A model generated the notes under the pieces. The model did no database searches. It saw nothing but the letters and a program-made list of their open reading frames with translations, and was not told the DNA's origin. Position numbers and translations under genes: made by a program. A stretch of DNA of 5,825 nucleotides, from the NCBI GenBank assembly GCA_031273735.1, contig JAISRI010000144.1, positions 1 through 5,825 of the forward strand. The letters run 5' to 3'. This stretch comes from Helicobacteraceae bacterium. Lineage in GTDB: Bacteria; Campylobacterota; Campylobacteria; Campylobacterales; SZUA-545. Of this stretch, positions 1 through 5,825 are shown one piece after another; position 1 is the first letter of the stretch; each line of letters opens with the position of its first letter.

Positions 1-186
1 AAAGAGATGATCGCGGCTCTTCAAAGAGGCGATCGCGTCGTTACCACAGGCGGCATTTACGCCGAAGTGGTAAAAGCGGACGAGAACGAGGAGTTTATCA
101 AAGTCGAGATTAGCAAAGAGGTCGTCGTTAAGATCGACAGAAGCTCCGTTGCGAGGAAAATAGAAATTGACGTCGTCAAGAGTTAA
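1..186 (+). CDS. yajC: YajC, Sec translocon accessory subunit (3' end only)
   Basis: The reading frame is open from base 1 to the TAA at 184-186 and gives the last 61 residues of a protein whose start lies outside the window. The fragment carries the cytoplasmic YajC signature: a GDRVVTTGGIYAEV stretch, then a KVEISKEVVVKIDRSSVARK stretch. This is the soluble domain that normally follows a single N-terminal membrane helix, which would be encoded upstream. YajC associates with SecD and SecF in the inner membrane and assists SecYEG-dependent export. The secD frame begins 20 bases before this stop, so the two genes are probably translationally coupled. Identification rests on both motif and context and is firm, although the N-terminus cannot be checked. 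Confidence 0.9.
   Translation, partial: KEMIAALQRGDRVVTTGGIYAEVVKADENEEFIKVEISKEVVVKIDRSSVARKIEIDVVKS
153..157 (+). promoter_or_regulatory. Shine-Dalgarno for the TTG start of secD
   Basis: GAGGA lies inside the yajC coding sequence, nine bases before the TTG at 167-169. No ATG or GTG in this frame lies at a sensible position ahead of the first membrane helix, so this site decides the start choice. Confidence 0.6.
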
Positions 187-1762
187 TTCGCGCTTAGTCG
201 TTTTTATCGTCGCGCTGATATTTGGCGTAGCTTTTAGCCTGCCCACCTTTTTGAATTGGGACAAGGGCGCGAAGATCAATCTGGGGCTTGATTTGCAAGG
301 CGGGCTTTATATGTTGCTGGGCGTGCATACCGAAGAGGCGATCGCCAACAGGATCAAAAGTATCGCGGGCGGGATCGGCGTTTATACGGATCAAAACGAT
401 ATTTTGATCGACGGTTTGCGCTTTGATCCAGAAAGCCTTTCGTTTGAGTTGCTCGACCCGAAGGCAAAGGGCAAACTCGACGAGCATATCAAAAAACTAA
501 ACGGCGTTTTGGTAAAAGAGGAGATTAGCGGAGGCGTTTCGCGCTACTTTTTATCGTTAAGCGAGGAAGAGGCTGAGTTGGCGCGTAGCTCTTCCGTTTC
601 GCAAGCGGTGGAAACGATCCGCAACCGCCTCGATCAGTTTGGTTTAAGCGAACCGACCGTAGCAAGGCAAGGCGAAGATCAAATTCTTGTCGAGTTGCCC
701 GGCATTAAAAACGACGAAGACGAACAGAGGGCTAGAAGTCTGATCGCGCAGGCGGCGCATTTGCAGATGATGGCGGTAGACGAGGCAAACAACGCTCGCG
801 CTTTGGTTTTAAGCGAAGCGGAAGCTAGAGCGCTAGGATCGATTATCCTACCAGACGTTTATGATCCGAGCGCTCGTTACGTTTTGAAGCAGATTCCAAT
901 TCTCGACGGCGAACATTTAACGGACGCTAGAGTAGGTTCTGATCCGCAGACGAATAGACCCGTTATCCACTTCACGCTCGATAGCGAAGGCGCGAGAATC
1001 TTTGGCGATTTTAGCGGCAAAAACGTGGGCAAACGGTTGGCGATCGTGCTGGATAACAAAGTCTATAGCGCCCCTAATATCCGCGAAAGAATCGGCGGCG
1101 GTAGCGGACAGATCAGCGGTTCTTTCAAGGATAAAGAGGCGGCGGACTTGGCGATCGCGCTTAGAAGCGGATCGCTTTCGGCGAGCGTGGAGATGCAAGA
1201 AAAACGCAGCGTCGGACCCTCATTGGGCGCGGATAGCATTAAAGCGAGCGCGATCGCGCTTATTAGCGGTTTTTTACTCGTCGCGGTTTTTATGATCGTC
1301 TACTACCGTACCGCAGGACTAATTAGCGTTACGGCACTTTTTGTAAATCTATTTTTGATCGTGTCGATTATGGCTCTATTTGGGGCTACTTTGACCTTGC
1401 CCGGTATGGTCGGCATTGTGCTTACGATCGGTATGGCGGTCGACGCGAACGTGATTATCAACGAGCGGATCAAAGAGTTGCTTTACGAGGGCAAAAGCGC
1501 GTTAAAGGCGATCGAACAGGGTTACGCCAACGCCTTCAGCGCGATCTTAGACGCGAACGTTACGACGCTTATCGCCGCGATCGCGCTTTACGCTTACGGC
1601 ACGGGTCCCGTCAAAGGTTTCGCGGTAACGCTGGGCGTAGGGATTTTGTGTTCTATGCTAACGGCGATCGTCGGCACGCGAGGCATTTTCGAGTTTCTCG
1701 CGCCAAAAATTACTAAAGAGAACATAAACCGCTATTTCTCGGTTCCAAAAGGAGCGCGTTAA
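167..1762 (+). CDS. secD: Protein translocase subunit SecD
   Basis: This 531-residue inner-membrane protein works with SecF to pull exported proteins out on the periplasmic side using the proton gradient. One N-terminal helix (about residues 9-28) is followed by the D1 motif LGLDLQGG at 39-46. A large periplasmic region (about 45-355) contains VETIRNRLDQFGLSEPTV (148-165), LRSGSLSASV (332-341) and RSVGPSLG (347-354). Five more helices follow at about 361-380, 386-405, 412-431, 462-479 and 484-505. The fourth-helix motif holds VGIVLTIGMAVDANVIINER, where Asp426 should match the conserved aspartate implicated in proton movement. Length is close to the roughly 525 residues I recall for Helicobacter and Campylobacter SecD. 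It starts at TTG, overlaps yajC by 20 bases, and its stop overlaps the secF ATG by one base (TAATG). No sign of damage. Confidence 0.97.
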   Translation: MTSSRVNSRLVVFIVALIFGVAFSLPTFLNWDKGAKINLGLDLQGGLYMLLGVHTEEAIANRIKSIAGGIGVYTDQNDILIDGLRFDPESLSFELLDPKAKGKLDEHIKKLNGVLVKEEISGGVSRYFLSLSEEEAELARSSSVSQAVETIRNRLDQFGLSEPTVARQGEDQILVELPGIKNDEDEQRARSLIAQAAHLQMMAVDEANNARALVLSEAEARALGSIILPDVYDPSARYVLKQIPILDGEHLTDARVGSDPQTNRPVIHFTLDSEGARIFGDFSGKNVGKRLAIVLDNKVYSAPNIRERIGGGSGQISGSFKDKEAADLAIALRSGSLSASVEMQEKRSVGPSLGADSIKASAIALISGFLLVAVFMIVYYRTAGLISVTALFVNLFLIVSIMALFGATLTLPGMVGIVLTIGMAVDANVIINERIKELLYEGKSALKAIEQGYANAFSAILDANVTTLIAAIALYAYGTGPVKGFAVTLGVGILCSMLTAIVGTRGIFEFLAPKITKENINRYFSVPKGAR

Positions 1763-2727
1763 TGCAACCATACAGCCGAATATATCCCTTCGCAAAATGG
1801 CAAAAGCCGATCTTGGTCGTAATCATAGGGATCGTAATCGCTACGATCGCGCTTTTATTTCTTAAATCGCCTAATTACGGGATCGACTTTACGGGCGGTA
1901 CCGTGATTCAGGTTCGCTATCAAAACGACGCGCCGCAAGAAGCGATCCGCGCCGCGCTAGAAGTAACGGAGGGTTTCGACGGGGCGCAGGTTCAAGAGTT
2001 TGGCAATCCCAACGAGATCGTTATCAAAGCGTCCGCTATGACAAGCTCTTTAGGCTCAGACGTTGGCGATCGGATACGCGACGCGCTAAAAGATACGGGC
2101 GACTTCGAGATTCGCAAAGTCGATATGGTCGGCTCAAAGGTCGGCGAGCAATTACGCGCGGCTGGAACTATGGCTGTGGTCGTTTCGCTGATCGGTATTC
2201 TGATCTACATAACCTTGCGCTTCGAGTGGCGCTTTGGGGTCGCGGCGGCGCTGTGCGCTATACACGATATTCTTCTTACGGTGGGTTTTGTGGTTTTGTT
2301 GCAAATCCCCGTGAATCTCGACATTTTAGCGGCGCTTTTAACCGTGTTGGGCTATTCGCTAAACGATACGATCGTCGTGTTCGATCGCATTAGGGAGATA
2401 ATGGGCAAACCGGGCGCAAGCCAGTTAAGCGAAACGATCGACGAAGCGATCAGTAGAACTCTTTCGCGGACGACTTTAACTTCCCTTACGACGCTTTTTG
2501 TCGTCTTTGCCACCTATCTTTTTGGCGGCGAGGCGCTTAAACCGCTTTCGCTCGTCTTGATCGCGGGCATAATTATCGGCACGTTAAGCTCGATCTTTTT
2601 CGCGGCAAGCCTGCTTAGTCCCTTTGGCGTAAGCGTTAGCGAGTGGAAGGCAAGAGCGGCTAAAACCGCGCAGGAAAAAGCGGAAAAAGCGCGAATAAGG
2701 GCGTTATACGAAAGAGGAGCGATCTAA
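1762..2727 (+). CDS. secF: Protein translocase subunit SecF
   Basis: This 321-residue inner-membrane partner of SecD belongs to the same RND-like family. A first helix (about 16-34) leads into NYGIDFTGGT (38-47), followed by a short periplasmic domain (about 48-130) that ends in VGSKVGEQL (123-131). Five further helices follow at about 135-152, 158-180, 185-206, 242-256 and 262-285. The diagnostic GYSLNDTIVVFDRIRE motif is at 197-212 and SRTLSRTTLTSLTTL at 231-245. A charged, probably helical cytoplasmic tail (about 294-318) ends the protein. The ATG overlaps the secD stop by one base, with GGAG seven bases upstream (1751-1754), so the pair is translationally coupled. Length and motifs are normal for Campylobacterota. 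Confidence 0.97.
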   Translation: MQPYSRIYPFAKWQKPILVVIIGIVIATIALLFLKSPNYGIDFTGGTVIQVRYQNDAPQEAIRAALEVTEGFDGAQVQEFGNPNEIVIKASAMTSSLGSDVGDRIRDALKDTGDFEIRKVDMVGSKVGEQLRAAGTMAVVVSLIGILIYITLRFEWRFGVAAALCAIHDILLTVGFVVLLQIPVNLDILAALLTVLGYSLNDTIVVFDRIREIMGKPGASQLSETIDEAISRTLSRTTLTSLTTLFVVFATYLFGGEALKPLSLVLIAGIIIGTLSSIFFAASLLSPFGVSVSEWKARAAKTAQEKAEKARIRALYERGAI

Positions 2728-3065
2728 TGGATTGGGGCAAAGTCGTCTATGTATTCTTTACGCTGATGAGCCTGACCACTGCGGCGGGCTTTTTATACCA
2801 CAACGAACCCGTATATCTCTACATAGCCACAGGCGTAAATCTGATCTCTACGCTCTTAAAAATGGGCGTGCGCAATCTACTCGCGGCGGAGCTTTTAGCT
2901 TCGTCATTGGTCGCCGATTTGCACCTTGTTCCCGCGTTTTTCACGCTTCTTTTTAGCGAAAATTACGAAGCGGCTACGGCTCTTACGATCGGCGCGGCGA
3001 TCTCGAACGTCGTAACGACGGCGCTATTTTTGATCGAGTCGGCAAAAACCAAAGAGGATATTTAA
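2727..3065 (+). CDS. Small four-helix membrane protein of the sec operon (HP1548-like)
   Basis: This 112-residue hydrophobic protein has about four predicted membrane segments (about 5-24, 28-46, 52-76 and 82-104), very short loops, and a charged tail ending AKTKEDI. I see no catalytic motif or signal peptide cleavage site. Its ATG overlaps the secF stop by one base, with GAGGAG seven bases upstream (2714-2719), so it is made together with SecF. From memory, H. pylori has an integral membrane protein (HP1548) at this exact place between secF and leuS. I believe these proteins fall in an unknown-function family (possibly DUF6394), but I cannot check the assignment. Operon position suggests a role in or near protein export or membrane assembly; that is inference only. 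Confidence 0.85.
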   Translation: MDWGKVVYVFFTLMSLTTAAGFLYHNEPVYLYIATGVNLISTLLKMGVRNLLAAELLASSLVADLHLVPAFFTLLFSENYEAATALTIGAAISNVVTTALFLIESAKTKEDI

Positions 3066-3156
3066 CGTTTTAGGCTAGTCGGGGCAGGACGGCTTTTCGC
3101 GCGATCGCCTCTCCTCGCCAAGCAAGAAAAATCAGATAACGCGGAGGGAATAACCA
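3066..3156 (+). other. Gap between sec operon and R-M module
   Basis: This 91-base stretch separates the Sec genes from the nuclease-methyltransferase gene. It holds one GCGATCGC palindrome (3101-3108) and the ribosome binding site of the next gene. I see no stable stem followed by a T-run and no convincing -35/-10 pair, so read-through from the sec operon is possible. The left edge of the inferred insertion probably lies here. Confidence 0.6.
3143..3147 (+). promoter_or_regulatory. Shine-Dalgarno for the GTG start of the R-M gene
   Basis: GGAGG lies nine bases before the GTG at 3157-3159 and is the strongest ribosome binding site in this half of the window. It supports GTG as the start, which keeps the complete MAKSVEERVEDCAK N-terminus. 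Confidence 0.7.
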
Positions 3157-5193
3157 GTGGCTAAATCCGTTGAGGAAAGAGTTGAAGATTGCGCAAAGCA
3201 ACAGCTTAAAACTTATAAGCGCAAGCACTTTGCTAAAACCGGGAGCATAAACGCTGAAATTGATAACGCTATGCGGCAAGCTCCATCTAAAAGCGGAGGA
3301 AGCGGCGGCAATTACCCTGACATACGGCTACTTCTCGAAACTAAAAACAAAAAGCTCTACCCGATTATGATTGAAGTTAAAGGCGCAAAAGGTAGGCTTG
3401 CCAAGCTAAACGCAAGCGACGAAGTAGACAACGTTACCGCCAAAGGAGAACCAAACTATACCAACATTAACGGCTATGCCGTAAACGGCGCGGTTCACTA
3501 CGCGAACGCCATCATCAACTATACTGAGAGTTATAAGGAAGCTATCGCTATAGGCTTCAACGGTTACGAAGATGAGGCGGAGGACTTAGTAACCGAGCTT
3601 GGCGTTTATTTTGTTTCGACGGAAAATTTTTACCTGCCTAAAAAAGTCGGCGAATATTCCGACCTCTCCTTTTTGCGCCCCGATAACTTTGAGGAGTTTA
3701 TTCAAGCGGTAAATAATCTAAAATTAACTCCGGCGGAGCGGGAAGAACAAAGCAAAAAGATTGAGGATCGCATCGAAAAAAGCCTTAAAAGCCTAAATCA
3801 GTCTATGCAGGACGACTTGAAGATTTCGGTAGGCTCTCGCGTTGAACTTGTCACTGGTATGATTATGGCGGGGCTTGGCGTTGAGGGCGAAGTCGCTCCG
3901 CTTGAAGTTGCCGACCTTAAAGGACAAACGGGCGATAATTCCAACGACGGAAAAGTAATCATAAATAAAATATCAGATTTTCTCGTAAAGCGCGATCTGC
4001 CTACCGAAAAAAAGAATATGATAATAAACGACCTTTCTCGCGTATTTATTTTTTCGGAATTATATAAGCCGCACAATGGCGAAAGCAAGCTGAAAACCGT
4101 TTACACAAGAGTTAAAGCGGAAATTTTGCCTATCTTTACCTCGTCGCACCACCTCGACTTTACGGGCAAATTGTTTAATGTCCTCAACGAATGGGTTGAT
4201 ATTCCAGATTCTGACAAAAACGACGTCGTGCTTACGCCGCGATATGTTACTACAATGATGGCAAAGCTCGCCAAAGTCGACCGTAATTCATACGTTTGGG
4301 ATTACGCGGCGGGTTCGGCGGGGTTTCTGATTTCGTCAATGAAGCTGATGATTGACGACGCCGAACAAAATATTAAAAGTACAAAGGAGCGTGATGAAAA
4401 GATTGTGAACATCAAACTTAAGCAACTGCTCGGTATAGAAAAACGCTCCGACATTTATCTGCTTGCCGTTCTCAATATGATTCTAATGGGCGACGGTTCG
4501 ACAAATATTTTGCACAAAGACTCGCTTAAAGATTACAATGGTAACTATGAACAAGGCGAGCAAAAAGATAAGCCTTTCCCCGCAAATGTATTCCTACTTA
4601 ATCCCCCGTACTCTGCGGATGGCAAGGGCTTTGTATTTGTCAAAAAAGCGCTCGCCGCAATGACAAGCGGCAGGGCGGTTATTCTTATTCAAGAAAACGC
4701 GGGAAGCGGCAACGGATTGCCATACACAAGGGAACTGTTAGAAAACAACACGCTTCTCGCAAGTATCCATATGGCGGATATATTTCGCGGGAAAGCGGGA
4801 GTTCAGACGGCTGTTTATGTCTTTGAGATCGGGAAAAAACATGACGCAAAGCAACTTGTTAAATTTATTGATATGAGTAATGACGGCTACTCGCGACAAA
4901 ATCGCAAGAAGTCGTCAATAAACGTAAACCTGCGCAATACCGATCATGCAAACGAGCGTTATAGCGAAGTCGTCGACCTTGTGAATTATGGTAAGAGTTA
5001 TCTTCATTATTTCACGGAGGAAGAGTATATTGAAGATGCGATAACGCTTGAGGGCAATGACTGGACGTTTTCGCAACATAAGAAAATTGATACCATACCT
5101 ACCGAAGCCGACTTTATGAAAGTCGTTAGCGATTATCTCGCGTGGGAAGTCGGACAAGTTCTTAAAGGGGAACATAGCGGAAATTTTCAGTAA
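3157..5193 (+). CDS. Fused restriction nuclease / N6-adenine methyltransferase, Type IIB/IIG (BcgI-like)
   Basis: This 678-residue protein appears to join cutting and methylation in one chain. The N-terminal part (about 1-165) looks like a PD-(D/E)XK nuclease: after a glycine-rich turn comes NYPDIRL (52-58, Asp55), then IEVKG (72-76, Glu73 and Lys75). A mostly helical linker (about 175-340) leads to a gamma-class N6-adenine methyltransferase resembling HsdM. It has LTPRYVTTMMAKL (359-371), the SAM-binding motif DYAAGSAGFL (382-391), a GIEKRSDIYLLAVLNM helix (426-441) and the catalytic NPPYS (482-486). The C-terminal stretch (about 600-678) probably docks the S subunit. BcgI subunit A has the same plan and a similar size, and needs a separate S subunit such as the one encoded next. 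Expected role: modify host DNA and cut unmodified DNA near the target. Lack of CGATCG and a more AT-rich look suggest transfer. A methyltransferase without nuclease activity is the main alternative. Confidence 0.88.
   Translation: MAKSVEERVEDCAKQQLKTYKRKHFAKTGSINAEIDNAMRQAPSKSGGSGGNYPDIRLLLETKNKKLYPIMIEVKGAKGRLAKLNASDEVDNVTAKGEPNYTNINGYAVNGAVHYANAIINYTESYKEAIAIGFNGYEDEAEDLVTELGVYFVSTENFYLPKKVGEYSDLSFLRPDNFEEFIQAVNNLKLTPAEREEQSKKIEDRIEKSLKSLNQSMQDDLKISVGSRVELVTGMIMAGLGVEGEVAPLEVADLKGQTGDNSNDGKVIINKISDFLVKRDLPTEKKNMIINDLSRVFIFSELYKPHNGESKLKTVYTRVKAEILPIFTSSHHLDFTGKLFNVLNEWVDIPDSDKNDVVLTPRYVTTMMAKLAKVDRNSYVWDYAAGSAGFLISSMKLMIDDAEQNIKSTKERDEKIVNIKLKQLLGIEKRSDIYLLAVLNMILMGDGSTNILHKDSLKDYNGNYEQGEQKDKPFPANVFLLNPPYSADGKGFVFVKKALAAMTSGRAVILIQENAGSGNGLPYTRELLENNTLLASIHMADIFRGKAGVQTAVYVFEIGKKHDAKQLVKFIDMSNDGYSRQNRKKSSINVNLRNTDHANERYSEVVDLVNYGKSYLHYFTEEEYIEDAITLEGNDWTFSQHKKIDTIPTEADFMKVVSDYLAWEVGQVLKGEHSGNFQ
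5181..5187 (+). other. Possible -1 slippery heptamer at the end of the R-M gene
   Basis: In the frame of the upstream gene the bases read A AAT TTT, which fits the X XXY YYZ pattern for -1 frameshifting. The upstream stop TAA (5191-5193) follows after one codon. The -1 frame is the S-subunit frame and is open from 5178 onward. This is only a sequence match; AAATTTT is common in AT-rich DNA and is not the strongest bacterial slippery site. Confidence 0.3.
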
Positions 5194-5225
5194 GGGCGAG
5201 CGGAAAAACCGCGCTCCATTCGCCC
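5194..5225 (+). promoter_or_regulatory. Hairpin between the R-M and S genes
   Basis: GGGCGA (5194-5199) pairs with TCGCCC (5220-5225), and GCGG (5200-5203) pairs with CCGC (5209-5212) around an AAAAA loop, leaving a seven-base bulge on the 3' side. An alternative inner pairing is GAG-CGG with CCG-CTC. It begins right after the upstream stop and ends six bases before the S-subunit ATG, where a ribosome binding site would be expected. No T-run follows, so it is not a standard terminator. It could modulate S translation or stimulate frameshifting. Confidence 0.5.
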
Positions 5226-5231
5226 GTAGAA

Positions 5232-5825
5232 ATGAAGCGGTTTAGGATCGGCGACTTGTTTAAGTCCCAAAACGGCGATTTTGATATTCAACAAAAGCAT
5301 ATAAACGGGAGAGAAACTTTTGTTGTAAGCTCAGGCGAGACAAATTCAGGCGTAATCGGGAAAAGCGATGTAGAAGCAAAAGTTTTTCCCGCTGGAACAA
5401 TAACGGTTGATATGTTTGGATACGCATATTATCGAGGGCACGATTATAAAATGGTAACTCATGCGCGAGTTTTTTCATTATCGCTCAAAGACGGGCAAAA
5501 TCTATCGCGTGAAATTGGTCTGTATTTTGTCGTTCAATTTGGCTTTTTCAAAAAAATATTTTCATATAACGATATGGCTAGCTGGAATAAAATTAAAGAT
5601 ATTGAAATTTCCCTTCCTGTAACCTCGTCGGGCGAAATAGATTTTGCGTATATGGAAAGCTACATACGCGAGCTTGAGATCGCTCGTATACGCGAGCTTG
5701 AGATCGCTCGTATACGAGAGCTTGAGGCTTATCTTAAAGTAACGGGTTTAACGGATTATAAACTAACCGCAGATGATCGGCAATTCTTGTCGGATTACTA
5801 TGCGGGGGGGGGGGGGGGGGGGGGG
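5232..5825 (+). CDS. Specificity (S) subunit of the BcgI-like R-M system, first half (3' truncated)
   Basis: 198 codons are visible and the frame runs off the window. Residues 1-135 look like a first target-recognition domain: it opens with MKRFRIGDLF, typical of this S family, and ends near WNKIKDIEISLPV (118-130). Residues about 138-168 form a charged spacer helix with 8-residue repeats (IRELEIAR at 145-152 and 153-160, then IRELEAYL at 161-168). KVTGLTDYKLTADD and QFLSDYYAG follow, after which only glycine codons remain. A full S subunit would have a second recognition domain and spacer helix, roughly doubling the length. The subunit gives sequence specificity to the nuclease-methyltransferase encoded 38 bases upstream. 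ATG 5232 is the only standard start in the open frame but has no clear Shine-Dalgarno. The frame is open upstream to 5178, and the VE before MKRF resembles the usual lead-in to this domain, so the true N-terminus may be further upstream or reached by frameshift. Confidence 0.85.
   Translation, partial: MKRFRIGDLFKSQNGDFDIQQKHINGRETFVVSSGETNSGVIGKSDVEAKVFPAGTITVDMFGYAYYRGHDYKMVTHARVFSLSLKDGQNLSREIGLYFVVQFGFFKKIFSYNDMASWNKIKDIEISLPVTSSGEIDFAYMESYIRELEIARIRELEIARIRELEAYLKVTGLTDYKLTADDRQFLSDYYAGGGGGGG
5664..5726 (+). repeat. 24-bp tandem repeat, 2.6 copies, in the S-subunit spacer helix
   Basis: Unit 1 (5664-5687) and unit 2 (5688-5711) are identical at all 24 bases. A partial third unit (5712-5726) differs by one base (A for C at 5717). 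Each unit encodes IRELEIAR and is a multiple of three, so copy changes keep the frame. Exact identity points to recent duplication or ongoing slippage. Confidence 0.95.
5804..5825 (+). repeat. Poly-G tract of 22 bases at the contig end
   Basis: An uninterrupted run of G begins at the third base of an Ala codon (GCG, 5802-5804) and continues to the last base of the window. In frame it encodes seven glycines. Poly-G tracts in coding regions are the classic phase-variation device of Campylobacterota, though usually shorter (about 8-13). A terminal run of this length can also come from sequencing or assembly error. Confidence 0.9.

Noticed and set aside
194..487. 97-codon minus-strand reading frame
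   Set aside because: It lies entirely opposite the conserved N-terminal part of secD, has no recognisable motif, and is explained by the codon pattern of the real gene.
917..1295. Overlapping reading frames on both strands inside secD
   Set aside because: They fall in the conserved periplasmic region of secD; their translations are arginine- and serine-rich with no family resemblance, typical of out-of-frame GC-rich DNA.
3090..3125. Intrinsic terminator after the sec operon
   Set aside because: The GCGATCGC palindrome is too short and loop-less to form a useful hairpin, and no T-run follows.
3135..3140. GATAAC as a -10 promoter element for the R-M gene
   Set aside because: It matches only four of six consensus bases, lacks a paired -35 element, and would start the transcript on top of the ribosome binding site at 3143-3147.
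3070..3279. Minus-strand 69-codon frame across the start of the R-M gene
   Set aside because: It covers the ribosome binding site and N-terminus of the R-M gene, has no motif of its own, and shows no independent translation signal that I can see.
3798..4088. Minus-strand 96-codon frame in the linker of the R-M protein
   Set aside because: It is antisense to a coherent, full-length protein with intact motifs on both sides and has no recognisable domain.
5260..5478. Minus-strand 72-codon frame inside the S gene
   Set aside because: The plus-strand frame has clear S-subunit character (IGDLF opening, spacer helix), while the minus-strand translation resembles nothing I know.
5664..5726. CRISPR-like or regulatory direct repeats
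   Set aside because: The units abut with no spacers, keep the reading frame and encode a helical segment at the expected S-subunit position, so they are coding tandem repeats.

Overview
The window reads as a chromosomal contig end from a member of the Campylobacterota (Epsilonproteobacteria) with fairly balanced base composition. The main evidence is gene order: yajC, secD, secF, then a small four-helix membrane protein. This matches, from memory, HP1551-HP1550-HP1549-HP1548 in Helicobacter pylori. The genus cannot be determined from the sequence alone.

Bases 1-3065 are a tightly packed Sec accessory operon: the 3' end of yajC (1-186), secD (167-1762), secF (1762-2727) and the membrane protein (2727-3065). 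Neighbouring genes overlap by 1 or 20 bases, and each start has a clear Shine-Dalgarno sequence. SecD, SecF and YajC form the membrane complex that helps SecYEG-SecA move proteins across the inner membrane using the proton motive force. The palindrome CGATCG is strikingly frequent in this half (about 16 copies by hand count, six of them inside GCGATCGC).

After a 91-base gap with no terminator I can recognise, the character changes. Bases 3157-5193 encode a fused nuclease-methyltransferase of the Type IIB/IIG (BcgI-like) kind. Bases 5232-5825 encode the first half of its DNA-specificity (S) subunit, cut off by the end of the window. This half has no CGATCG by hand count and looks more AT-rich, so it is probably a horizontally acquired restriction-modification (R-M) module sitting where leuS is expected.

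The R-M module shows three signs of variable expression or specificity. (1) Two identical 24-bp units plus a partial third lie in the spacer helix of the S subunit, a place where repeat number sets target spacing in EcoR124-type enzymes. (2) A run of 22 G's lies where the second target-recognition domain should begin. It could be a phase-variation tract or a sequencing/assembly artefact. (3) At the junction of the two R-M genes, a possible -1 slippery heptamer is followed by a hairpin, the S frame is open across the upstream stop, and the S start lacks a recognisable ribosome binding site. A frameshifted fusion of the two subunits is therefore conceivable. These three points are hypotheses.
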